The notes under the pieces are model-generated. The model made no database searches. It was given only the letters and a program-made list of their open reading frames with translations, and was not told the origin of the DNA. A DNA stretch of 49,399 nucleotides from a virus, in the IMG/VR virus record IMGVR_UViG_3300033571_009718, positions 1 through 49,399 of that record. One strand, given 5' to 3'. Positions 1-5,879 of the stretch are shown here, piece after piece. The position numbers were made by a program, and so were the translations under genes. Position 1 is the stretch's first letter; every line of letters begins with the position of its first letter.

Positions 1-145
1 GCCCTTCGGTTGCGACGTCGAGGCGGTGCACGATCTCAAGTGCATCGCGTTCGAGTCGACGCAGGCGGGACAACCAAGGGGCGGCGTTGATGCGCCGCCC
101 TTGGTGTACCTTGCCCACGATGCCGTAGTCGTTCCAGTCTGGCAT
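1..145 (-). CDS. CysH-like PP-loop protein, N-terminal part (cut by window edge)
   Basis: An ATG at 145 is preceded by an AGGAGA Shine-Dalgarno, 9 bases after the csf3 stop, so it is the fourth gene of the csf operon. The 48 visible residues begin MPDWNDYG and end in a helical stretch (LERDALEIVHRLD) followed by ATEG, then run off the left edge. In CysH/PAPS-reductase proteins a helix of this kind comes just before the SGGxDS nucleotide loop. The gene fragment at the right edge of the window starts exactly inside that loop (GVDS), on the same strand. I infer they are the two parts of one gene. Simple joining of the edges is out of frame, so a short stretch of 1 mod 3 bases would be missing. 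A separate small gene, for example a Cas11-like small subunit, is the alternative. Confidence 0.6.
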   Translation of the reverse strand, partial: MPDWNDYGIVGKVHQGRRINAAPWLSRLRRLERDALEIVHRLDVATEG

Positions 146-154
146 CGCTTTCTC

Positions 155-904
155 CTAGTACTGCAGAGCCGTCGTGGATGGCTCACAGAGCCGCCAAATT
201 GAACGCTGCCAGTAGGGTGGCGTCCAGCCCATTCGAATGCCGTTGCCGTCGTTATCGACGGGAATCGGACGCAATGCCTGCCCGGCTTCGTCTCGCCAAT
301 GGAATGCGTCGATCGGATCGACGATCCAGCAGTGGACAACGCCAGCCCCGCGCGCCGCCGATTTGCCGAAATGACGCACGGTCGACAGCAGCCGCTTCAC
401 CTCCGATACGTAGCCGATGCCGGTGGCCGTCCACTGCCAGGCCGTGTAGCGGCGTTGCGGCACTCGGTAGTCCATATAGGGACCGGCGACCTGTGACGGA
501 TAACGTCGCGGCCGCTTGTCGCCGAGGCTGGCCATCAGGCCCGGCATCGCAAACGGATTGTCGGCCGTGCGTCGGTGGATGTGCATCGTTGATCGATGCA
601 GATCTTCCGGCACAAAGTCGGTGGACGTCCAGAGTGGCAGCCCGTCGATCGTGCGATCGAGCTTGAGTGGGACGCGCAGCCAGTAGTGCTGGCCGTGCTT
701 CGGTGCGGGGAATGGCGCGCCTTGCAGGGCTTGCTGCACCATCGCCCACGCCAACAGCGAGTCGAGCGCCACGGGATCGTTGCTAGCCACGGCCGTCTCG
801 GTGACGACCGTCACGCGGAATGGCTGTGGGTCTTCGACCTTGTCGAGCTTGTCGAGCGTCAGCGCGTAGGCGTCGAAGGCCGGGTGGTGGATCACATCGT
901 ACAC
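155..904 (-). CDS. csf3: Csf3 (Cas5-like) subunit of type IV CRISPR effector
   Basis: This 249-residue protein starts at GTG 904. A CGGAGG Shine-Dalgarno inside the end of csf2 supports that start, and the two genes overlap by 13 bases. Csf3 is the Cas5-like RAMP subunit that caps the crRNA 5' end in type IV complexes. The N-terminal third carries LDSLLAWAM, a pattern seen in Cas5-type type IV proteins. Near residue 183 comes the glycine-rich loop GKSAARGAGVV, typical of RAMP proteins, and GWTPPYW lies close to the C-terminus. Its place after csf2 and before the cysH-like gene matches a IV-B locus. No catalytic Cas6-like motif is visible. The family call rests on motifs and gene order, not on an alignment. 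Confidence 0.82.
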   Translation of the reverse strand: MYDVIHHPAFDAYALTLDKLDKVEDPQPFRVTVVTETAVASNDPVALDSLLAWAMVQQALQGAPFPAPKHGQHYWLRVPLKLDRTIDGLPLWTSTDFVPEDLHRSTMHIHRRTADNPFAMPGLMASLGDKRPRRYPSQVAGPYMDYRVPQRRYTAWQWTATGIGYVSEVKRLLSTVRHFGKSAARGAGVVHCWIVDPIDAFHWRDEAGQALRPIPVDNDGNGIRMGWTPPYWQRSIWRLCEPSTTALQY

Positions 905-2316
905 AGCGGCACCTCCGATCCGAACGTGCCGTCGATCAGCCCGGCGCGCAGGTTGTCGCGGTTGTCGCGCAGGTACTGCAGGTACTCGTCGGCGTGCGCC
1001 CATCGCTCGTCGTCAGGGTAGTCGGCGATCAGCGCCGAGTGGCCCTGGGCATTGCGGGCGCCGATGAATCCGCCGTTCGCGTCCTGCCAGTCTCTGAGCG
1101 CCTGCAGGGTGAAGCCGATCGTCAACGCGCGCGTAAACGGTTGCCAGCCGACTTCGAAGAGGACTTCGGTGTGCGCCGCCAGCGTCTCGTAGGAGAAGAT
1201 CATCTGGCCGGATTCTTTGTCCTTGCCGCCAATGCCGCCGCGCGTGCGGGTGACCTCGTTGACCAGGTCGAAGATCGACGTCTCGGACCGGACTGCGCCG
1301 TCCGTCTTGCGTTCGGTGATCCAATTGTTCTCGCGGCAGACGATCCACGAAGCGATCGAGACCTGCGAGCGCGTGAGCACAAATTGGTCCGCCGATCCGC
1401 CAAGCGCGTCGACAAGCGGGTAGTGGCTGCGCATCTTGGCTTCGAGCAGGTCGGCCGCGCCCGGTGCCTTCGCGCCCTTCGAGGTGTTGCCGCCGGCATA
1501 GAGGAAGCGCTCGACGCCGATCGGCAGGCCACTGCCAGGCGTGAGCCCGAGCTCTTGCAGAAGGCGCGTCGCGCCCGGTGCGCGCACGAGGCTGTGCCGG
1601 ATCGAGTTGCCCGAGATCGCCGGGATCCGCGCGGTGAGCGCCCGGCCTTTGGTGCCCTGCAGGGTGGCAAGCTGCTCATCGGTCGGCGAGTAGGATGCGC
1701 CCGTTTCGAGATCGCGCCCGGCCGCTTCGGCGTAGTTGACGCTTCGTGCCTTGAGCCCTTCCGCCAGCATTCGCGCCGTCATAATCACAAGTTCCGGTGC
1801 TTTGCCGATCGCGGTGAGCGCGGCCGATTGCACCGGCTTCGGCAGGCCATAGAGCGCGAGCAATGCCGGGTGTGCAGACTGCCGGGGCATCGAGAGCTGC
1901 AGCTTGCGCGCGAGATACCCCCAGGCGTTCGCGAACGTCGAGCACGATGTCGCCGCATCGACGAGCCGTGAGTGCAGATAGTGGTAGCGCTCGACGCCAG
2001 AGAAGAGCCCTTCGCCGTCGCCTGCGTAGTTCACGGGGAATTGCACCGCAAACATCGTCCCAACGAGCTCAGGCCCCGTCAGGCTCTGCAAAAACGGGAA
2101 GTTGGACTCAGGTAGTGGGAACGCCTTAAAGATCGCTCTGAGGGCATCCTGGACGCTCTCGTGTGGCCCTTCAATCGCGCCTTCCCTGAGCTGTGTCAGT
2201 TCCCGAGCAAAGAGAACAGTGTTGTTTGGGCCGGCGCTTCCGGCGCCCGCTTCGCCGTGGGCGACGCTGGCTGTGGCACGGGCAGTGAATCGGTATGGTT
2301 GGGTTCTGTCGGACAT
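892..2316 (-). CDS. csf2: Csf2 (Cas7-like) backbone subunit of type IV CRISPR effector
   Basis: The start is ATG 2316, chosen because AGGAGG lies 7 bases upstream, and it gives 474 residues. Csf2 is the Cas7-like RAMP protein that polymerises along the guide RNA and forms the backbone of type IV complexes. The N-terminus (FTARATASVAHGEAGAG) resembles the first strand and Gly-rich turn of Cas7 ferredoxin folds. The Cas7-type motif IPAISGNSIRH is at residues 231-241. A second Gly-rich segment (GGIGGKDKESG) near residue 370 could be the thumb or G-loop. At 474 residues it is longer than the roughly 340-residue Csf2 proteins I know. Its first 121 bases overlap the end of csf1 in another frame, which suggests coupled translation. 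Membership of the type IV Cas7 family is likely; subtype IV-B is inferred from the neighbouring cysH. Confidence 0.83.
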   Translation of the reverse strand: MSDRTQPYRFTARATASVAHGEAGAGSAGPNNTVLFARELTQLREGAIEGPHESVQDALRAIFKAFPLPESNFPFLQSLTGPELVGTMFAVQFPVNYAGDGEGLFSGVERYHYLHSRLVDAATSCSTFANAWGYLARKLQLSMPRQSAHPALLALYGLPKPVQSAALTAIGKAPELVIMTARMLAEGLKARSVNYAEAAGRDLETGASYSPTDEQLATLQGTKGRALTARIPAISGNSIRHSLVRAPGATRLLQELGLTPGSGLPIGVERFLYAGGNTSKGAKAPGAADLLEAKMRSHYPLVDALGGSADQFVLTRSQVSIASWIVCRENNWITERKTDGAVRSETSIFDLVNEVTRTRGGIGGKDKESGQMIFSYETLAAHTEVLFEVGWQPFTRALTIGFTLQALRDWQDANGGFIGARNAQGHSALIADYPDDERWAHADEYLQYLRDNRDNLRAGLIDGTFGSEVPLCTM

Positions 2317-3005
2317 TCGGTAGCCTCCTGTTTTTGCGCCATTATCAGCGCGGCGAGAAAGTGTGGATGGGTACGGTGTTGCTTGAGCTCTCGTTCGAGC
2401 GCGTGGGTGACGTCGAGCCCGAGCTCGCGCACGGTTGCGGGTGAGTCGTACAGCGATCGGCCGATGACGGGCTTCGAGAAGCCGCTCGTGTAGGCGTGCT
2501 CGATCAGGTCGAGACACTCGACCAGCGTCGGCAGATCGACGACGTAGTTGGATGACACGCCGCGTGACGTGTCGTGGATGTAAATGGATGCGGCGCGCCC
2601 TTGGCTGACCTTCGCCATTGGCCAGACGCGCTTCTTTGGGTCGGTCGTGAGCACCAGGACGCGTGGTGTAGACAGATCGTCGAGCAGCTCACGGATCAGC
2701 GCGGACCAGGTCGGCCGATCCTCGGTGACGCTCTCGGTCGAGATCACAGGGAAGACCACGTTGCCCGGCCTGGCACAGATCGCTCGGTGCCAGTACTTCG
2801 GCTTGCGCCAGACCTCGGCGCAGTGCGCGCAGATCCACTCGTCGTTGAGCTCGAAGATCGCCGTCAGGTTGGCCGACGTCTTGTCGAGGATCTCGTTGCG
2901 GTGGTAGGCGTCCGTCGAGTGGATCCCACAGATCCCGCACGCGCCTGCCTGCGTGCCCCGCTCGACGGGCGTCTCGATCAGGATATTGGATACTGTTAGC
3001 CTCAT
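2196..3005 (-). CDS. csf1: Csf1 (Cas8-like, zinc-finger) signature subunit of type IV CRISPR effector
   Basis: This 269-residue protein has a CxxC pair at C23/C26 and a second pair at C59/C62. That is the zinc-binding layout of Csf1, the small Cas8-like signature subunit of type IV systems. No HD nuclease motif is visible, which argues against subtype IV-C. The last 45 residues are Pro/Ala-rich and end in QTTLFSLLGN; this tail is encoded in the region that overlaps csf2. The start has no Shine-Dalgarno. Instead a TATGAT box ends 6 bases before the ATG, so the mRNA is probably leaderless. It is the first gene of the operon csf1-csf2-csf3-cysH and diverges from the early gene at 3155. No cas11 gene was found between csf1 and csf2. 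Confidence 0.82.
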   Translation of the reverse strand: MRLTVSNILIETPVERGTQAGACGICGIHSTDAYHRNEILDKTSANLTAIFELNDEWICAHCAEVWRKPKYWHRAICARPGNVVFPVISTESVTEDRPTWSALIRELLDDLSTPRVLVLTTDPKKRVWPMAKVSQGRAASIYIHDTSRGVSSNYVVDLPTLVECLDLIEHAYTSGFSKPVIGRSLYDSPATVRELGLDVTHALERELKQHRTHPHFLAALIMAQKQEATECPTEPNHTDSLPVPQPASPTAKRAPEAPAQTTLFSLLGN

Positions 3006-3011
3006 GTGGGC

Positions 3012-3038
3012 ATCATACCACTATTTGACGGGTCGCAA
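3012..3038 (-). promoter_or_regulatory. Probable leaderless promoter of the csf operon
   Basis: On the minus strand TATGAT (3017-3012) ends 6 bases before the csf1 ATG, which puts the expected transcription start on or next to the A of the ATG. The -35 is weak (TTGCGA with a 15-base spacer). The spacer holds CCGTCAAATAG, which resembles half of the palindromic operator of the early promoters, so one regulator may see both sides of this divergent region. Confidence 0.5.
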
Positions 3039-3041
3039 AAA

Positions 3042-3096
3042 TAATTTGTAAATTTGAAAATAAGTACTTGACGTCGGTCAAGTAGTTCTATATAGT
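3042..3096 (+). promoter_or_regulatory. Early promoter/operator copy 1
   Basis: TTGACG (3068-3073) and TATAGT (3091-3096) are spaced by 17 bases and preceded by an AT-rich, UP-like stretch with TTTGAAAATAA. The inverted repeat TACTTGAC-GTCG-GTCAAGTA (3065-3084) covers the -35 box, as expected for an operator. The same arrangement recurs at 3949, 16316 and 47601. Confidence 0.8.
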
Positions 3097-3100
3097 GGCT

Positions 3101-3131
3101 TCTGTCGACGGGCAATGACGCTCTCGACAGA
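3101..3131 (+). promoter_or_regulatory. 5' leader hairpin, copy 1
   Basis: TCTGTCGA (3101-3108) pairs with TCGACAGA (3124-3131). Inside it GGGC (3110-3113) pairs with GCTC (3120-3123) around the loop AATGAC. The predicted transcript start (~3103) falls at the base of the stem, so the mRNA would begin with this hairpin. Related hairpins with an AATGAC-like loop follow the other early promoters. Confidence 0.65.
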
Positions 3132-3154
3132 CATTAACCACGAAGGAGAACGCT

Positions 3155-3358
3155 ATGACATTCGAGAACACCGAGATCACCGCCACCATCGAGACCCTGA
3201 CCGCTCAGTACCCCGGTTGCGCCGTTTGGACCTGCGAGGCAGGCCACACCACCGACGGTCGCCAGGTTCTGGACGCTCTCGTCTACCGCACGGCAGACGA
3301 GATGGAATCGGACCAGGACAACACCGGCGCCATCGCGCGCGCTCTTGTCCTGGCCTAG
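3155..3358 (+). CDS. Small early protein, function unknown (67 aa)
   Basis: First gene after early promoter 1, with a clear AAGGAG eight bases before the ATG. The 67 residues are acidic and contain two Cys and one His (PGCAVWTCEAGH), possibly a small metal or disulfide site. No family is recognised. The 56-base gap to the next gene carries another AAAAGGAG site, so the two are probably co-transcribed. Its place at the head of an early operon suggests a host-takeover or anti-defence role, which is inference only. Confidence 0.7.
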   Translation: MTFENTEITATIETLTAQYPGCAVWTCEAGHTTDGRQVLDALVYRTADEMESDQDNTGAIARALVLA

Positions 3359-3414
3359 TCACTTCACACAGACGGGCGGGCCGTCCCGCCCACAACCACG
3401 AAAAGGAGAACGCT

Positions 3415-3876
3415 ATGAAGGACATCATGATCGTCAATATGACCCAGCACCCCGCGACGCCCGAGCAGCTTGCAGCCGGCGTCTTCGATCCGACACCCGA
3501 AGAGCGCGCCGAGATCGTCGCGCTGCTCACGTTCGACACCTTGCCCGAGAAGGGCGAGATCGAGGAGCGGGCAGAAGAGCTTGCGCTCACCGCGCTTGCG
3601 ATCCTGGCCGCGCGCGAGCGTTCCCTCTCGCACCAGGAGCGAGAGCGACTTATGGAGAGGGGGACCGTCACCTACTTCGCGATGATCGGCGGGGCGCCGT
3701 ACCTGATGCCCCATCTTGAGAACGAGATGGTCGGGGCGGGCGTCAATCCGCTCTACGCCTTCTCGACGCGCGAGTCCGTCGAGGAGACGTTGCCGGACGG
3801 GAGCGTCAAGAAGACGGCCGTGTTCCGGCACAAGGGCTTTGTGGCGCCCACCCTGTGCGCCGAAGTCATCGAGTAG
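3415..3876 (+). CDS. Conserved early protein with TQHPATPEQ motif (153 aa)
   Basis: The start is ATG 3415, preceded by AAAAGGAGAACGCT. The N-terminus reads IVNMTQHPATPEQLAAGVFD, then come LTFDTLP, a helical Glu/Ala-rich middle, MIGGAPYLMPHLE and the C-terminal VNPLYAFSTRESVEE and FRHKGFV. I recognise this pattern from uncharacterised proteins of phages and mobile elements. The alternation of strands and helices suggests a small Rossmann-like fold. A loose likeness to small CRISPR-accessory proteins of the Csx20 kind (xH-LT/PEQ near the start) is by eye only. It sits 400 bases from csf1 on the opposite strand. Function unknown. Confidence 0.75.
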   Translation: MKDIMIVNMTQHPATPEQLAAGVFDPTPEERAEIVALLTFDTLPEKGEIEERAEELALTALAILAARERSLSHQERERLMERGTVTYFAMIGGAPYLMPHLENEMVGAGVNPLYAFSTRESVEETLPDGSVKKTAVFRHKGFVAPTLCAEVIE

Positions 3877-3919
3877 GCCGTAAGCAAGGGCGACTGAGGG
3901 CAACTTCAGTCGCCCCGCA

Positions 3920-3977
3920 AAAATAATTCATTATTTGAAAATAACTACTTGACGACCGTCAAGTACTTTGATATATT
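3920..3977 (+). promoter_or_regulatory. Early promoter/operator copy 2
   Basis: TTGACG (3949-3954), 17-base spacer, TATATT (3972-3977). The operator TACTTGACG-AC-CGTCAAGTA (3946-3965) is a perfect 9-bp inverted repeat. The upstream stretch is AT-rich and includes TTATTTGAAAATAA, shared with copies 1 and 4. Confidence 0.82.
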
Positions 3978-3982
3978 AACAA

Positions 3983-4008
3983 TGTCAGGAGGCAATGACG
4001 CCCCGACA
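3983..4008 (+). promoter_or_regulatory. 5' leader hairpin, copy 2
   Basis: TGTC (3983-3986) pairs with GACA (4005-4008), GG (3988-3989) with CC, and GGC (3991-3993) with GCC (4000-4002), around the loop AATGAC. It starts at the predicted transcription start of promoter copy 2. Confidence 0.6.
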
Positions 4009-4028
4009 AACACAAAGGAGATATGAGA

Positions 4029-4484
4029 ATGATCACGACGACAAGCAACTTCAAGAAGACTCACGGCAAGCTCATCATCGGCGGCCAGGATGTAGTGATG
4101 TCACAGGATGTCGCCGCGCCGCTTCTCGGCACCGCCATCTACTGCGACGGCGGTTGGTACCAGGTCACGGTGCTCTTCACCCGGCGGACGCCCGTGGCGC
4201 CGATGTACGTTCTCGGCGGCGTCAAGATCACCGCCAAGCGCGCGGCCGAATTGACTGCGATATTCGAGATCAAGAAAGAGCTTGAGGCGATCGCCTACGG
4301 TTGCCCGCGATTCTCGGGATCGAACGCCGACGAGATCCACGCCGTGCGCGCTCAGTTCGACACCGTGCGCACCAAGCTCAACGCCTTCGACGCCAAGCTC
4401 GTTGACGACTGCTACCAAGGTAGCTTCGCCGGCAACGGCCGTCCTGGTGTCTGGACTCGGCCGAGTCACCTGATCGGCGAATAA
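4029..4484 (+). CDS. Early protein, function unknown (151 aa)
   Basis: Two in-frame ATGs lie at 4023 and 4029. The second is chosen because AAAGGAG ends eight bases before it, while the first is only two bases away. The protein has a β-rich first half (GKLIIGGQDVVMSQDVAAP, then WYQVTVLF) and a helical second half. No known domain is recognised. It is the first gene of an operon running through 5566 with tight or overlapping junctions. Confidence 0.72.
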   Translation: MITTTSNFKKTHGKLIIGGQDVVMSQDVAAPLLGTAIYCDGGWYQVTVLFTRRTPVAPMYVLGGVKITAKRAAELTAIFEIKKELEAIAYGCPRFSGSNADEIHAVRAQFDTVRTKLNAFDAKLVDDCYQGSFAGNGRPGVWTRPSHLIGE

Positions 4485-4513
4485 CGACCGACCCACAACC
4501 ACAAGGAGAGACA

Positions 4514-4783
4514 ATGACCAACAACAAGATTCGCAATGCAGTTGAGCAGTTCATCGCGGACGGATTCGAGTACATGTACGACGATCGGGATCTGATGAAC
4601 GTCGATCTGTACCGTACCGCCATCATCGACGAATTCGTGCTGTTTTTGGCAGAGACGCGCGCGTGCAGCGGACTGAGCTGGCGTGCCCACTTGGCCGCCA
4701 ATTGCACGGTCGAGACGCTCAACCAGGTTGCCGCCGAATGGGTGGCCGCGAACCTGCCGCCCGTAGAAGAGGAGGTGGAGTAA
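4514..4783 (+). CDS. Early protein, function unknown (89 aa)
   Basis: Preceded by AAGGAGAGACA. It is acidic and mostly helical, starting MTNNKIRNAVEQFIADGFEY and ending EEEVE. Its stop overlaps the next start in TAATG, indicating translational coupling. No family is recognised. Confidence 0.72.
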   Translation: MTNNKIRNAVEQFIADGFEYMYDDRDLMNVDLYRTAIIDEFVLFLAETRACSGLSWRAHLAANCTVETLNQVAAEWVAANLPPVEEEVE

Positions 4784-4977
4784 TGGCCACCAAAAACACA
4801 CGCCGGGAAGAGCGGCGCCTGACCAACATCCTTATGTCGGCCTATGCCGTGTACAACTGCACGGGCAACTACCGCCAAGCATTGCAGACATTGCACGACG
4901 TGATGGGCGTCACGACCGATGCCCATCTGATTGCCGAGATCACGCCCACGATCGAGTGGCTCAACACGATGGTATAG
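4783..4977 (+). CDS. Early protein, function unknown (64 aa)
   Basis: The start is coupled to the previous stop (TAATG), with GGAGGTGGAG upstream. It is a small basic-N-terminal helical protein (MATKNTRREERRLTNIL) with no recognised domain. Part of the 4029-5566 operon. Confidence 0.7.
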   Translation: MATKNTRREERRLTNILMSAYAVYNCTGNYRQALQTLHDVMGVTTDAHLIAEITPTIEWLNTMV

Positions 4978-4985
4978 GAGGAACT

Positions 4986-5270
4986 ATGGACTGGAACAAG
5001 CTTATTCTCGACCACGTCACCGTGCCGAAGCCGCCCGTCACCGAAGTCGGGTGGCGGGTACGACGGACAGACACCACCACACGTTTTGAGGTCACCGTCG
5101 ATGATGGCGACACCTGGACGCAGACGCCCTCGTGCGATCGCCCCACGGCCGGCGACATCGTCCGCGCAGGGTACGCCATCTTCGCGCAGTATCCTGGGGC
5201 GCGGGTCGTGGAGTACGAGGAGATCAACGGGGTCTGGATCCCACGGATTGAGGAAGAGGAGGCCGAGTAA
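4986..5270 (+). CDS. Early acidic protein, function unknown (94 aa)
   Basis: TAGGAGGAACT precedes the ATG. The middle reads VGWRVRRTDTTTRFEVTVDDG, a likely β-hairpin region, and the C-terminus is EEEEAE. The acidic tail and small size are typical of early phage proteins that bind host factors, but nothing here shows the target. The stop overlaps the next start (TAATG). Confidence 0.7.
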   Translation: MDWNKLILDHVTVPKPPVTEVGWRVRRTDTTTRFEVTVDDGDTWTQTPSCDRPTAGDIVRAGYAIFAQYPGARVVEYEEINGVWIPRIEEEEAE

Positions 5271-5566
5271 TGCGTTGCCCATCCTGCGCTTTCCGTGACA
5301 GTGCCATCTACGATTCGCGGCCGATCCGTGATGCGATTGACGGCGTGTGGCGGAGGCGCAGATGCCTGGGCTGCGAGTACCGCTGGACGACCTACGAGCG
5401 CAACACGGCCGAGATCCACGACGACGTGACGCTCGACCAGGCCGTGAACTGCCTGCGCCAGCTGCTGGACGCCGTCGAGGACGGCTTCGACGTGGACGAC
5501 CTGAACGCTCACCCGGCGATCCAGCGCGCACGATGGTCTGCGATGAAGATCCTCAGGCGCGCTTGA
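5270..5566 (+). CDS. NrdR-like zinc-ribbon protein without ATP-cone (98 aa)
   Basis: The N-terminal half is a near copy of the NrdR zinc ribbon: CPSC at residues 3-6, a DSRP turn, RRRRCLGCEYRWTTYER around residues 28-44. NrdR represses ribonucleotide reductase genes and is about 150 residues long with a C-terminal ATP-cone. Here the ATP-cone is replaced by about 50 acidic helical residues. It could be a phage transcription regulator, or interfere with host NrdR and so raise dNTP supply, which would fit the thymidylate genes downstream. The fold call is firm, the role inferred. Confidence 0.75.
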   Translation: MRCPSCAFRDSAIYDSRPIRDAIDGVWRRRRCLGCEYRWTTYERNTAEIHDDVTLDQAVNCLRQLLDAVEDGFDVDDLNAHPAIQRARWSAMKILRRA

Positions 5567-5591
5567 CCGGCGACAAATAGCAGAATAGAAT
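5563..5591 (+). promoter_or_regulatory. Leaderless promoter of the HTH gene
   Basis: TTGACC (5563-5568), 17-base spacer, TAGAAT (5586-5591). The ATG of the next gene is at 5598, where transcription is expected to begin, and no Shine-Dalgarno lies between. The 6-base distance from -10 box to ATG equals that at csf1. Confidence 0.65.
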
Positions 5592-5597
5592 CAAGCC

Positions 5598-5858
5598 ATG
5601 GAACCGAACATCGAACAAATGATCAACGAAATTGAGCCGGACCGGATGTACGGCACCAGCAGGGCAGGGCAGATCCTGCGCTGTAGTCGGCAGAACGTCG
5701 CGCTGCAGTGTATGCACGACCGGCTCATCAGCACCAAGCTCGACAACGGGCAATATCTCATCAAGGGCTCTGACCTGATCGCATTCCTGCGCGTCAGAGC
5801 CCCGCGGAACACCAGCAAACGGCAGGCGATGACCGCGCTGACTGCCGGCGCGTCCTAA
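5598..5858 (+). CDS. Excisionase/MerR-like helix-turn-helix protein (86 aa)
   Basis: After a short acidic N-terminus the sequence MYGTSRAGQILRCSRQNVALQC, then DRLISTKLDNGQYLI, GSDLIAFL, is the HTH_17/Xis-type winged helix layout (SRAG..L..S.Q.V...). Such proteins act as excisionases or small repressors. No integrase is present in the window, so a regulator of the early promoters is more likely than excision. It has its own leaderless promoter, as expected for a gene expressed first. It is a candidate, not a proven match, for the protein that binds the palindromic operators. Confidence 0.72.
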   Translation: MEPNIEQMINEIEPDRMYGTSRAGQILRCSRQNVALQCMHDRLISTKLDNGQYLIKGSDLIAFLRVRAPRNTSKRQAMTALTAGAS

Positions 5859-5879
5859 CGGGCGCTCGATGCTGGGATC

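Noticed and set aside
1-145. Direct joining of both window ends as a perfect circle
   Set aside because: The cysH frames do not match when the ends are joined directly, so a short missing piece must be assumed.
2196-2316. A small cas11-like gene between csf1 and csf2
   Set aside because: The two genes overlap and no third frame with a start site covers the area.
5598-5858. Xis-like gene as proof of a temperate phage
   Set aside because: No integrase, attachment site or CI-type repressor was found; an HTH of this type can be a lytic regulator.
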